NCBI GenBank assembly: GCA_036525185.1
Contig: DATDAW010000005.1
Location: 1 to 48,960, forward strand
Direction: 5' to 3'
Length of the DNA: 48,960 nt
Origin: DATDAW01 sp036525185
GTDB taxonomy: Bacteria > Verrucomicrobiota > Verrucomicrobiia > Chthoniobacterales > DASVRZ01
Shown piece by piece: positions 16,801-25,923 of the stretch. The position numbers were made by a program, and so were the translations under genes. The notes below the pieces were generated by a model, which was not told where the DNA came from, made no database searches, and saw only the letters and a list, made by a program, of their open reading frames with translations. Position 1 is the first letter of the stretch, and the number at the start of each line of letters is the position of its first letter.

Positions 16801-18267
16801 TCAAAAAACGCCGCGACGCAGATCCGCGAATGCGCGCCCCAAACGCAGTGCGACATCGGACGGAAGGAGGGATTCCTGCGAAAAACCGTCCTCCCAAACA
16901 GCGATCTCAGCGGCGCGCCCGCAGACCCAGGCGCCGACTCGAGCCGCGTCAAAAACCGACAAGCCTTGCCCGATCAACGCCGAGCAAACGCCGGTCAGCG
17001 TGTCGCCCATACCCCCGGTGGCCATTCCCGGATGACCGGCTGGATTGAATGCCGCAGCTTTATCGGATTCGACGATGACAGTCCTGGCACCTTTGAGCAG
17101 CACGGTGGTTCGTGGCTTCTGAGCGGCGACAAAATCCTTCGCCCAATCGCGCCGGGAACGCTCGTTTCTGGGAAACAGGCGTTCCATTTCACCCGGATGC
17201 GGCGTGAGCAAAATAGGAACCTGCATTTCTTCGAGTAGCCCGGTTTGTTTAGCCAGAATCGTCAGGGCGCCTGCATCTAGGACAACCGGAACCCGTACGG
17301 CGCGAAGGAGTTGCGCTGCCTGGTCGCTGAACTCCGGGGAAAGGCCCGGTCCGATGGCCAACGCGTCGAAATTGCCTTTCGCGATTGCCGCCATGTCCGG
17401 TTCCCACGGCTGAAGCATCACTTCCGGAGACATCATCGGAGCCAGTGTCGGATGGATGCCCGACGGGCAAAACGCCGTTACCAGTCCGGCCCCTGCTCGA
17501 AGAGCACCATTTGTGGCGAGGACTGCCGCTCCGGCGGTCCCGAACGAGCCGGCCACAATTCCAACGCGGCCAACATCACCCTTGTGCACGTCGAATCCGC
17601 GTGGCGGCAGCAAAGCGCGCAAATCGGCAGCGGTGGACACTTCATCTCTGTCGGCGGTGGGGGCGACCAGGTCGTTGAGCGGTAAGACGGATAACCGTCC
17701 CACGTTGTTGGTCGCTTTGTCTCGGAGAAGGGTCTCCTTCGCAAAACCGATGGCCAGTGTGTGGTCCGCCATAACGGCTTCTGTAACGTATTCGCCTTCA
17801 ATGCCGCTCGGGAGGTCAAGAGCGAAAACGATGGCTCCTGTATCGCGACGCAACTCGTTGATTTCCAGCACCTTTTCCTGAATGGGCGAGCGTAGATTGC
17901 CGGTCGCGCCCGCTCCAAGGAGTCCGTCCAGGATGACATGAGGCGCGACAGGTGCTCGAGAGGTTTCGCGAAGAAGAATCTCCAGCGCGCGATAGGCGAG
18001 AGGAGACATCTGCTCCGGCGAAAAAGTGAGGTCCCAATCAATTTGCCAGCCGGCATCGAATAGAAATTTCAACGCCACGAGCGCATCGCCACCATTGTTC
18101 CCCTTGCCAACAAAGGCCAAAGCGCTCGCCGGTTTCGGACAAAATTGCCGCACCGCTTCCGCAATTTGCCGTCCCGCTTCGAGCATCAAACTCCAAGGCT
18201 CGACGCCTCTGGCGAATGCAGCTTTTTCCAAGGCGACGACTTCGGCAGTGGGCAGGACGGGTGGCAT
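16801..18267 (-). CDS. nnr: Bifunctional NAD(P)H-hydrate epimerase / ADP-dependent dehydratase
   Basis: Repairs damaged hydrated NAD(P)H. The N-terminal YjeF-type epimerase domain (about 1-215) shows GKGNNGGDALVA and DLPSGIEGE. The C-terminal ribokinase-like dehydratase domain (about 220-488) shows HKGDVGRVGIVAGS, GALRAGAGLVT, TPHPGEMERLF, LLKGARTVIV and GMGDTLTGV, where the Asp is catalytic. The 488 residues match the fused bacterial form. It is convergent with mutL, 19 bases away, with no obvious hairpin between them. Confidence 0.95.
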   Translation of the reverse strand: MPPVLPTAEVVALEKAAFARGVEPWSLMLEAGRQIAEAVRQFCPKPASALAFVGKGNNGGDALVALKFLFDAGWQIDWDLTFSPEQMSPLAYRALEILLRETSRAPVAPHVILDGLLGAGATGNLRSPIQEKVLEINELRRDTGAIVFALDLPSGIEGEYVTEAVMADHTLAIGFAKETLLRDKATNNVGRLSVLPLNDLVAPTADRDEVSTAADLRALLPPRGFDVHKGDVGRVGIVAGSFGTAGAAVLATNGALRAGAGLVTAFCPSGIHPTLAPMMSPEVMLQPWEPDMAAIAKGNFDALAIGPGLSPEFSDQAAQLLRAVRVPVVLDAGALTILAKQTGLLEEMQVPILLTPHPGEMERLFPRNERSRRDWAKDFVAAQKPRTTVLLKGARTVIVESDKAAAFNPAGHPGMATGGMGDTLTGVCSALIGQGLSVFDAARVGAWVCGRAAEIAVWEDGFSQESLLPSDVALRLGRAFADLRRGVF

Positions 18268-18438
18268 CTTCAGAAGATACCTACTTTGTCCTGATCTTTA
18301 CCCACAATTATCGCAATCTGCCGCGCGAAGTGACGGATAACTGCCTAAACGCACGGACGAGATTCGGAGTTGCTAACACCAGATTCTGGCCGAAGGGGAC
18401 GCTATCCCGCACGACTCGATGCGAGCGTCGGTGCAAAC

Positions 18439-18606
18439 TCATGCGGACGGTGGTCGTCCGCGGAACACCAGCGAAATGATCAAAAGGATCAGAAAAATGA
18501 CGAAAAGGACTTGAGCGATCCACGCGGAGGTTCCTGCGATGCCGCCAAATCCGAAGACTCCAGCAATTAAGGCGATAACCAGGAATATGAGACTATATCT
18601 AAGCAT
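18439..18606 (-). CDS. Small DUF1328 (YtjA-like) membrane protein
   Basis: A 55-residue protein beginning MLRYSLIFLVIALIAGVFGF, then GGIAGTSAWIAQVLFVIFL and ending FRGRPPSA. It has two hydrophobic segments joined by the GFGGIAG turn typical of DUF1328/YtjA proteins, whose function is unknown. The start is supported by a strong ribosome binding site, AAGGAG eight bases ahead of the ATG. The gene stands alone between nnr and the symporter gene, both on the same strand. The flanking gaps 18268-18438 and 18607-18704 show nothing else. Confidence 0.85.
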   Translation of the reverse strand: MLRYSLIFLVIALIAGVFGFGGIAGTSAWIAQVLFVIFLILLIISLVFRGRPPSA

Positions 18607-18704
18607 TGATTTTTTCTCCTTTGCCTAAGATTCGTCCGCCGAGACGGCTCTGCGCGTATCAAGAAAACGGCGGCCCTTGGGGTGGAGCCGCACGCATGTC
18701 CGGT

Positions 18705-20138
18705 TTACGCTTGGACGGTTGCCGCTCGTGCGAGGCTCCGTCTCATCCTTAACTGTTCCGAGATTTCCGCCGCTTTGGCTCTCGTAATCGGGTAAAACCA
18801 TGCGAGCAACATGCCAATGGTTAGGGCGATAGTGGGCAGGGGGCCGATCGAAATGCGGATCGCGGTAAGGGCGGAATCCGGTTGCATTGGCGGCGGCATG
18901 CCGGGCTGACTCTCGAGGAATCCGGCCTGCGCAAGGCCTTTGCCGACGAGGAAAATGCCAAGCGCCAGGCCGAGTTTTTGCAAGAGTACCATGAAACCAT
19001 AAAAAACCCCTTCCCGGCGATGGCCCGTCTTTAGTTCATCCCAATCGATGACTTCGGGCATCATCGCCCAAGGGATGAGATAGGCGACGCTCACGCCAAA
19101 TCCAGCCATCACGGCGAGGACCCAAATGAGTTTGTCATGTTTGGGATCCAGGAAAAGGAGCCCGGCCTGGGCGATGATCCAGATGATCATTCCGTAGAAG
19201 TAAACCTGCGTTTTTCCTGCGCGTTTGGCGATGGCGCCCCAAACCGGCAACATAAGCAGCGCGACGCCTTGAACTGTCAGCGCGATAAAACTGAATTGCG
19301 CCATGTCCAGCCCGAGAACATTGACGACGTAATAGGGAAGGACTGCCGCCGTAGCCTGCACCCCGAGCCAGGAAAACAAATAGATGGCGCACACGAACAG
19401 GAACGGGCGGTTTTGAAAGGCGATTTTCACCTGCTCCAAAATGCCGATCGGCGGAACGGATTTTTCCGCCGAGAGCCGCCGTTTTTCGTACTCGAGGGCC
19501 GGTTTCCAAGTCCCGGCGATACACCAGACGAGCGCTGCAAGGGCCAAAAAGGTGCAAATCCAGCCCATGGCGAGATAGCTTTGCGCCGGGTCCTTTACGA
19601 TCGCAAAAGCAACCTGCACAATGATGAGGCCGAGAATGCTGCCGCCAATGGAAAATGCAAAGCGGTAACTGTTCAGGCTGATGCGCTCATCGTAATCCTC
19701 GGTCAACTCCGCGGTCATCGCCCCGTAGGGAAGGGTGACGATGGTGTAAAACAGGTTCGAGAGGATGGCGACGACGACGTAATACCAAAAGAGCGGCCAG
19801 ACATTGCGCGCTGGTTCGTGGAAGAATTGAGGGATGAACCATTGCGCCATGAAAAATGCTGCGAAGGGCACGGCTCCATAGACCATCCATGGCATGCGGC
19901 GGCCCCACTTGTGACGGGTCTTGTCGCTGATAACGCCGGCAAGGGGATCATTGATGGCGTCCCAGACTTTGCCGATCATGTAAATATTGGCCGCCAGACT
20001 GGCGCTGATGCCAGCGACGTTGGTCAGGAAATAAAGGAGATTAAAGATGAGAACGCTGCCGATCATGGCAGGTCCGAGTTCACCGGCGCCAAAAGCGAGT
20101 TTGACGGAGAGGGGGAGTTTACCGCAGTTGGAGGACAT
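18705..20138 (-). CDS. GPH-family sugar:cation symporter (MelB-like MFS)
   Basis: Inner-membrane transporter of about 477 residues with roughly 12 hydrophobic helices. The start (LSVKLAFGAGELGPAMIGS), the loop NDPLAGVISDKTRHKWGRR and the later WAMMPEVIDWDELKTGHRREG are hallmarks of the glycoside-pentoside-hexuronide:cation symporters. The substrate cannot be read from sequence. I prefer the ATG at 20138 (MSSNCGKLPLS); the frame extends to a GTG at 20204, but that adds a non-family leader. No glycosidase is adjacent. A 554-base gap lies upstream. Confidence 0.85.
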   Translation of the reverse strand: MSSNCGKLPLSVKLAFGAGELGPAMIGSVLIFNLLYFLTNVAGISASLAANIYMIGKVWDAINDPLAGVISDKTRHKWGRRMPWMVYGAVPFAAFFMAQWFIPQFFHEPARNVWPLFWYYVVVAILSNLFYTIVTLPYGAMTAELTEDYDERISLNSYRFAFSIGGSILGLIIVQVAFAIVKDPAQSYLAMGWICTFLALAALVWCIAGTWKPALEYEKRRLSAEKSVPPIGILEQVKIAFQNRPFLFVCAIYLFSWLGVQATAAVLPYYVVNVLGLDMAQFSFIALTVQGVALLMLPVWGAIAKRAGKTQVYFYGMIIWIIAQAGLLFLDPKHDKLIWVLAVMAGFGVSVAYLIPWAMMPEVIDWDELKTGHRREGVFYGFMVLLQKLGLALGIFLVGKGLAQAGFLESQPGMPPPMQPDSALTAIRISIGPLPTIALTIGMLLAWFYPITRAKAAEISEQLRMRRSLARAATVQA

Positions 20139-20692
20139 GGAGACAGGGCAGACTGTCAGAATTCCTCGTCTGGCGCAAGCGAGCAATGAAGCGATATCAA
20201 GCACGTAAATCGCTGAAAATCTGTTCCTTGTGACGTCGAAAATAGAGGCTGTGCCGCATGGGCATTGTACCGATGGGAGAAAGGTTCAAGCTCTGGCTAT
20301 AGCCATCGGGATGGCTATACACCGTCTTCATGTTTTCCATGCGCCACGATGCCCTGGCAATTCTGCTGAGCCCTTGCAGTAGTGACCGTGTTAGCACTAA
20401 AGGTGACCAGTCTCGAGTGTTGTTTCTGGAAATACTTCCTTTCTAGCATCGTTCATTGAACGCCGCTAAGCGGATTAACAATTTGGAATGGAACCTTGCG
20501 GGAATGTGTTTTTCCCGTGTCGACATTATCATAGCACGATGTACGAAGCGTTCGCGATTTACGGCGGCATCCCAACGGCCCAGACGCCCGCTGACCGAGG
20601 GGCCCCTTACCTAATCCTTCTGCGGGGTGAAAAAGCGCCCGTTCAATGTTCACTTTCCGAGATGGATAATTGGCTTCTGATTCAGAGCGGGT
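20139..20692. other. Gap of 554 bases without a confident gene
   Basis: Between the symporter gene start and the end of the homocysteine methyltransferase-like gene. It holds the palindrome at 20298-20319. Two weak open frames exist. One is on the minus strand, 20197-20340, 47 residues starting MENMKTVYSHPDGY, and runs through the palindrome. The other is on the plus strand from ATG 20539, reading MYEAFAIYGGIPTAQTP, and overlaps the 3' end of the neighbouring gene on the opposite strand up to 20799. Neither has a convincing ribosome binding site, so I do not call them as genes. Confidence 0.5.
20298..20319. repeat. Perfect 10-base palindrome, possible operator
   Basis: TATAGCCATC, two bases (GG), then GATGGCTATA: a perfect inverted repeat of 22 bases. 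The tiny spacer and dyad symmetry fit the binding site of a dimeric regulator better than an RNA terminator. It lies about 160 bases upstream of the sugar symporter gene start. The function is inferred. Confidence 0.45.
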
Positions 20693-21685
20693 TTACAGAG
20701 CTGGTGCCGCCGTCGAAGCGGGTGATCCCGCAAGACAGGCCTGGCAGATGGCTTCGACGTGGCGGTCGTCGGTGCCGCAACAACCGCCGAAAATCGTGAG
20801 GTTCGTAAGCTTGCGGCGGAGTTCCTGATACTGCTGCCCGAGTTGCGTCGGATTGCCTTCGTCCAGGTCAGGACTTTCATTGAGCTCGGCGTGGCTGCGG
20901 CAGGACGCATTGGCTCTGAGACCGCGGATACGATTGAGCCACGGCTCCCCGGAACGTAATATTTCTGAGAAGTGCGTGGGATGGACGCAGTTGATCATAT
21001 AATAGGCCGGGGCCCGGCTTGCCTGGGCGTCCACCGTTTCGATGGCTTCACGAAGGGTCTGACCAGTGGGAAGCTTTCCATCGGTTTCCAGGGTAAACGA
21101 GATTACCGAAGGAATATCGAGCGCTGCGGCCGCATCTGCGATACCTAGCGCTTCCTCGACGTAGTTCATCGTAATGGCGGTGACCAGGTCCGCGCCGGCG
21201 TCGCGATAGGTCTGGATTTGCGGACCGTGGTAGCGCGCTGCTTCCTGGGCGGTCATGATGGCCGAAGGTTCGTAGCCGTCGCCGCGTGGACCAACGCATC
21301 CGCTGATGACAATCGGTGTGGTGGGCGATTCGAATTCCTCCCGGATTTCATGCAGCAACCCAATGGCATTGCGGTTGTTCTCAACCAACTCTTGCGGTGT
21401 ATAGCCGAGTTTTTCTGCCCAGTCCGGGTTGGCACGCCAGGTGGGACTTTCGAGAATCAAACCCGTATTGTATTCGCGGGCGAGAGTGGCGTAGGTGCGG
21501 AAGTATTTTCGGAGCGCCGCGCGACCGGCTGAATCGCGCAACAGCACGAAAGCGGCAAAGTATGGCAGATCAAGGCCTTCGTGGAAGATCAGTGTCGTTT
21601 CAATGCCTCCATCGGTAACGAAGGCGGCATCTGAGAGTTGCGGAAGCGGGTATGTTTTGATTGAGGTTAATGGTTTCATACCCAT
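20693..21685 (-). CDS. Homocysteine S-methyltransferase family protein
   Basis: Zinc-dependent methyltransferase of 330 residues. It has the N-terminal TDGGIETTLI, the barrel strand GADLVTAITMNYVEEALG, and the three zinc cysteines, one in YYMINCVHP and two in FGGCCGTDDRHV near the C-terminus. It is the short, cobalamin-independent type that uses a methyl donor such as S-methylmethionine or betaine; the donor cannot be told from sequence. ATGs at 21685 and 21679 are both possible starts. It is followed on the same strand by the symporter gene after a long gap, so it is probably a single-gene unit. Confidence 0.85.
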   Translation of the reverse strand: MGMKPLTSIKTYPLPQLSDAAFVTDGGIETTLIFHEGLDLPYFAAFVLLRDSAGRAALRKYFRTYATLAREYNTGLILESPTWRANPDWAEKLGYTPQELVENNRNAIGLLHEIREEFESPTTPIVISGCVGPRGDGYEPSAIMTAQEAARYHGPQIQTYRDAGADLVTAITMNYVEEALGIADAAAALDIPSVISFTLETDGKLPTGQTLREAIETVDAQASRAPAYYMINCVHPTHFSEILRSGEPWLNRIRGLRANASCRSHAELNESPDLDEGNPTQLGQQYQELRRKLTNLTIFGGCCGTDDRHVEAICQACLAGSPASTAAPAL

Positions 21686-21752
21686 TAGGCGTGAGTTTTG
21701 GCCTCACATTGTGAGGGATGAACCTCGCTGAATGCAGCTGCATGGAAACGGT

Positions 21753-23531
21753 TTAGAGATGCCAGGAGGTGGGGCGTTCCGGTTCATAGGAACAAAAGGC
21801 GCCTGTTCGAATCGAACGGGAGAGGTGGCGTCCCAACGTCGGGTGGGCCGCTTCGATTTTTCTGATGGCATGGCGTATGCGCCAGGTGACTGCCGTTCGC
21901 GCCCGTTCGCCCGCACCCCCCGATTGGCGAATCCTTCCTCCCAGTCCGGTCGCCCGTTGCAGTTCGCAGATAATTGCGTCGCGTTCTTCTTCGAGTTTTC
22001 CGACCCGCCCGGAGGCGCCCGCCTGGGAAGCTTCTTCGATCTCCTCATCGATTTCCCGGAGGCGCCCTCGGTAATCTTCGAGCGCCCGGGTGTCGAGTTG
22101 ATCCAAGCCCGCGGAATGAACCGCCACATTGGCGAGCTCGGCGCTGGAGACTTCTTCATTGGGACAGGAAAGCAGCCGTGCAAGGTCCTGCAGACCGCGC
22201 ATATCGGCCATCTGAATGACTTGATGTTCGAATGAAAGCGTCCACCACGCCCCTTCGTGCCGAAACGCGTTGGCGATGGGCCACGAAATCGGCTCAAGCT
22301 TCCCCGCTTCGAGAACTGGTCCCTCAAGGCCGGCCCGGCGGAGTCCCTCCGCGAGGTGATCGGCATCTTCATTCCGCCGATACGGATTCACATGGAGCGT
22401 CCAGCGGAAGAGCTCATCCGGAGCCGGCTCGCGGCGGCAGGTAATCCTCCGGGTGAAATCGGCGCGGAACTCCGATAGAAAGCGCGCGGCCTCTGCTGTT
22501 TGACCCAGGTAAGCGCAGGCCGCGGCCTTGTAGGCTGGGGCATCCACGACTAATCCCGGCGGCGATTTGGAAGCAACCTCCAGGGCCTCTTGATATCGAT
22601 GGAGGGAAAACAACGGCAACGCCGCATAGCAGTAAAACCAATCGGGGCACAGCGGATTCAGTTCCAAAGCGTGTCGGGCCAAATTCCAGCCGAGTTCCGC
22701 ATTCCCTTGAAACGTGTAACAGGATGCGAGCTGAATGAGGATATTTGCGTCGTTCGGAGCAAGAGCCCTGGCCCGGTCCAACCGGGGTGCCACTCGGTCG
22801 AATTCGCGCCGGTATTGCTCGATGCGCCCGAGAATCACTTGCACGGCCGCGTCGTCTGGATCGAGTGCCTCGGCCTTGACGGCATATTCATAGGCGAGCC
22901 GCTCCTTTTCCTCCCACTTGTCCCAGGCCTGGCAGCTCCACTCGTTGAAATGGGACAGGGAAATACCTGCAAAAGCTCTCGCATAATGCGGATCGCTTTC
23001 CAGGGCGCATTCGAAGAATTGCCTTCCTTCGACGTCGGCATCTGTCGTGCCGCGCTGCAGACACTCCATTCCGCGCAGCCAGCATTCGTAAGCTTTCAGC
23101 GTCGGGGGAGGGCGGCGGCGCGCTGTTGAGAGCAAGGTTTGATCGACTCGGATTGCCAATGCGTTTGCTACCTTCGCCGTGATCTCATCCTGGAGCGCCG
23201 GAAGCTGGTCTTCGTCATAGCGTCCCGCCCAAAAATGGCGACCGCTCTCGGCCTCCAGCAATTGGATGCTGATACGTAAGAACTCGCCGGACCGGCGGAT
23301 GCTCCCCTTCAGGAAAAAGTCCGCGCCGAGTTGCCGAGCGAGTTCCGCCCCCTCTTTTCCATCTGCGCCGGCCGCAAAAACCGAGTCCGCCGCGATCACG
23401 CCCAGCGACGGGAAGCGCGCCAGCTCGGTAATCAGATCCTGGACGAATCCCTTGGCCAGACGGCCGAGTTCCGCCGAATCAGACAGGTTTTCGAGCGGCA
23501 GTAATGCCAGGGTGACAACAGGGTTAGCCAT
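21753..23531 (-). CDS. TolB-like/TPR protein with regulator-type C-terminal domain
   Basis: The 592-residue product starts with a TolB/FlgO-like domain (about 5-115: VVTLALLPLENLSDSAE, FVQDLITELARFPSLGVI, GADFFLKGSIRRSGE, ISIQLLEAESGRHFWAGRYD) of the kind usually found behind adenylate cyclase or winged-helix domains. Several TPR repeats follow (about 130-350). The last 100 residues contain a charged coiled coil and RIRHAIRKIEAAHPTLGRHL with IRTGAFCSYEP, which I know as the tail of large ATPase/TPR regulators. No cyclase, kinase or DNA-binding domain is present, so the usual output domain is missing. The role is probably regulatory; confidence is good for domains and low for function. Confidence 0.65.
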   Translation of the reverse strand: MANPVVTLALLPLENLSDSAELGRLAKGFVQDLITELARFPSLGVIAADSVFAAGADGKEGAELARQLGADFFLKGSIRRSGEFLRISIQLLEAESGRHFWAGRYDEDQLPALQDEITAKVANALAIRVDQTLLSTARRRPPPTLKAYECWLRGMECLQRGTTDADVEGRQFFECALESDPHYARAFAGISLSHFNEWSCQAWDKWEEKERLAYEYAVKAEALDPDDAAVQVILGRIEQYRREFDRVAPRLDRARALAPNDANILIQLASCYTFQGNAELGWNLARHALELNPLCPDWFYCYAALPLFSLHRYQEALEVASKSPPGLVVDAPAYKAAACAYLGQTAEAARFLSEFRADFTRRITCRREPAPDELFRWTLHVNPYRRNEDADHLAEGLRRAGLEGPVLEAGKLEPISWPIANAFRHEGAWWTLSFEHQVIQMADMRGLQDLARLLSCPNEEVSSAELANVAVHSAGLDQLDTRALEDYRGRLREIDEEIEEASQAGASGRVGKLEEERDAIICELQRATGLGGRIRQSGGAGERARTAVTWRIRHAIRKIEAAHPTLGRHLSRSIRTGAFCSYEPERPTSWHL

Positions 23532-23648
23532 GGTTTAGCAGCGGGATTCGAAAATTTCTGAAAGCTAATCTAGCCCTGAATCTCTCATAGCGCCGATATG
23601 AAAATTCGGGAGAAGGAGCATCGGAACAATTGATCCGCGGCCGTCTCC

Positions 23649-25706
23649 TTAGAATTCTCCCTTAGCGGTTATTTCGGGGAAATCATCGGTCCGGAACGGC
23701 GATGCAGGGAGCCCGGCGCCGTTGTAAAGATTGCACGTGGGATTGTTCGCCCAACCATACCGGACGGCTACCGGTGTGGGCACCTGGTTGGACCAAACAA
23801 TGACGTAGTCGCCGCTAATTTCCGCATCCGCCCAAACCCATTTTCTGTCATCGCCGCAGATGGCAAAGCCTTCGACCTGGCTTTCCGGGGTGTTGCGGAT
23901 GAGTGGCGCAGTCTTGTTGTCGGCGCTCACCAGGAGATCGGTCCCGGGCAGCGGCCTGGCAATGAGCCCGCCGTCGGTGTGATCAAATTTTAACCGGATT
24001 TTCCCGTTTTCGATCTGCATCTGCGAATAGACGGGCCCGGAATATGGAATTTTTTGGCCATACGTTTGGGCGAGGGCGATTCTGGCGAGGCGCTCACCGG
24101 GATCTCTTTTGTTGCGCGGATGGATGTCATCGGATTCGCCTACGTCGATGAGCACTGCCTGACCTGTGTTCTGGAGTTTCAATGTCATGGACTGCGCTTC
24201 GCGGAGTTCTGCCCAGGAGCTGTCGCCAGGGGAGTTCGTCTTCCGGGTAAAATTGGCCAGTTGGCAGAAGTAAAATGGAAAGTCTCCCTGGCCAAAGCGT
24301 TGGCGCCAATCGGTGATCATGAGCGGGAACGCCTTTCGATAGGCGACCGCGCGGGCGACGTTCGATTCTCCCTGATACCAAATCGCACCGGTGATGGCGT
24401 AGGAGAGCATGGGGTGAATCATTCCGTTGTACAGAAAGCCCGGAACGTTTTGCGCATCCGGTGGATTCTTTGGCGGCTGAGGGGCGGCGGCGAGTCGCGC
24501 TGCGTCGAGCGGGGGAAATTCATATTCGGTTTTCGCGAGCCACTCGCCATCGAGGGCGGTCCTTACGAGTTTCGGCGACGGATCGAATTGGACGGGATCA
24601 ACCGGCGCATAGACGCGGATCGCCACGGTATTTTTCCCTGCAACGAATTGTCCCGGCGGGATGGTGACTATTTTTGAGAACCCGACGCCGGGATAACTCT
24701 CGTAAGTAAATGATTGGAAGTGCCTTCCATTGAGATAAACCGTGTCGAACCGCGCGGTCCGGCCAAGGTTGAAACGAAGGGGTTTCGACGTGTTTTCCGC
24801 TGGGATCTCGATGTCGCGTCGTAACCAAATGACTCCATTCGCGGCGAGTCCAGAGCCAGCGATGCCCCCTGGAAGTTTCACCGTAGTCCAACCGTCGCCA
24901 GGGATGTCCTTTCCGGCAAACGCGGAGACGACGGCATCGGCGACAGGCCTGTCTTCGCGTCCGGTTTCCCGCAGCCATTTGCCGAAGGATTCGACGTATG
25001 TTGTCCGGAGGGCCGGATAAGTAAGAATTTCCTCGGTCGCTCTTTGACGCTTCGATTGGACGTTAGGCATGGCGTCGATGACTTCTGCACGGGTCCAGGC
25101 TTCCAGAGGCGAGCCTCCCCATGTTGTGCTGATGATGCCTACCGGAACACTCAGCTCTTTTTGGAGTGTTTTACCAAAGTAATAGCCCACGGCGCCGAAA
25201 TTGGCAGAGTCTTCCGGACCGGCGACGACCCATTTACCTCCAAAGTCATCAGTGGGTGCGGGCGGTGCGTTTTTCGCATAGGAAAACTGACGCAGCAGGG
25301 GATTGGACGATGCAGCGATCGTCGCGCTGGCGTTGATCGTGTCTTTGAGAAACCACTCCATGTTCGATTGGCCGGAAGCGATCCAGACTTCACCGACGAC
25401 GACATCTGAAACGGTGATCTTATTTTTTCCCTGGACGACGAGTTTGAAGGGGCCGGGCCTCGATTTGGAGAGGTTTAACGCAACGTTCCATTTGCCGTCT
25501 GGCGTCGCATGTGTGCTGACCGTTTGTCCATTGAGGCTAACACTGACCTTCTCGCCGGGATCTGCCGTGCCCCAGATGGGGACTTTCGCACTCTTCTTGA
25601 GCACCATGTGATCGGAAATGATCGGCGGCACTTTGACATCGGCGAAGCAGACATTGAGGAGCGCAAAAAACAACCCGGCAGAAAAAAGGCGGATGGGGAG
25701 ATTCAT
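23649..25706 (-). CDS. Secreted sialate O-acetylesterase
   Basis: Removes O-acetyl groups from sialic acid or other acetylated sugars. The 685-residue protein has a signal peptide (about 1-22), an N-terminal beta domain, the SGNH/SASA hydrolase motif SGQSNMEW with Ser114, an inserted jelly-roll region (about 235-380, RFDTVYLNGRHF), YQGESN, and the catalytic DIHPRNK block. Proteins of this family are common in polysaccharide-degrading Verrucomicrobiota and Bacteroidota. No glycoside hydrolase or sialidase lies nearby, so the real substrate may be acetylated plant or algal glycans. Confidence 0.92.
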   Translation of the reverse strand: MNLPIRLFSAGLFFALLNVCFADVKVPPIISDHMVLKKSAKVPIWGTADPGEKVSVSLNGQTVSTHATPDGKWNVALNLSKSRPGPFKLVVQGKNKITVSDVVVGEVWIASGQSNMEWFLKDTINASATIAASSNPLLRQFSYAKNAPPAPTDDFGGKWVVAGPEDSANFGAVGYYFGKTLQKELSVPVGIISTTWGGSPLEAWTRAEVIDAMPNVQSKRQRATEEILTYPALRTTYVESFGKWLRETGREDRPVADAVVSAFAGKDIPGDGWTTVKLPGGIAGSGLAANGVIWLRRDIEIPAENTSKPLRFNLGRTARFDTVYLNGRHFQSFTYESYPGVGFSKIVTIPPGQFVAGKNTVAIRVYAPVDPVQFDPSPKLVRTALDGEWLAKTEYEFPPLDAARLAAAPQPPKNPPDAQNVPGFLYNGMIHPMLSYAITGAIWYQGESNVARAVAYRKAFPLMITDWRQRFGQGDFPFYFCQLANFTRKTNSPGDSSWAELREAQSMTLKLQNTGQAVLIDVGESDDIHPRNKRDPGERLARIALAQTYGQKIPYSGPVYSQMQIENGKIRLKFDHTDGGLIARPLPGTDLLVSADNKTAPLIRNTPESQVEGFAICGDDRKWVWADAEISGDYVIVWSNQVPTPVAVRYGWANNPTCNLYNGAGLPASPFRTDDFPEITAKGEF

Positions 25707-25752
25707 CTGAGAGGCGGGTTACTTACCTCATAAAGAACGTTAGGGTCACAAT

Positions 25753-25787
25753 AAAAAAAAACCGCGAGCGATTTTCACTGCGCGCGG
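25753..25787 (-). terminator. Rho-independent terminator after the ABC transporter genes
   Basis: Read on the minus strand, a GC-rich stem (CCGCG paired with CGCGG, extended by two more pairs past one mismatch) closes a 10-base loop and runs straight into nine T residues. It is the clearest intrinsic terminator in the window. It lies downstream of the solute-binding protein gene and upstream of the sialate esterase gene. Confidence 0.8.
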
Positions 25788-25819
25788 CGATTTTCCTAAA
25801 TGGATTCAGCGGAAAATGG

Positions 25820-25905
25820 TCACACGAGCCACGGAGAGAGGCTTTAAGTTAACAAACTTAGTTTAGTTAGTGCGCTTTCTCCGCGTCCTCTGAGCCTCCA
25901 TGTGA
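25820..25905. repeat. CACGGAG-type inverted repeat, copy A
   Basis: Left arm TCACACGAGCCACGGAGAGA and right arm ending GAGCCTCCATGTGA face each other across about 35 AT-rich bases. It lies just after the stop of the solute-binding protein gene. It shares arms with the copies at 27539-27616 and 38803-38898. Confidence 0.65.
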
Positions 25906-25923
25906 GATTTTTGAAAGCGTTTT

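Noticed and set aside
19137..20189. Plus-strand open frame of 350 codons
   Set aside because: Antisense shadow of the symporter gene; the hydrophilic peptide lacks family features.
21790..21830. TTCGAATCGAA, resembling a tRNA T-arm
   Set aside because: It is inside the coding region of the TolB/TPR protein and no acceptor or anticodon stems flank it.
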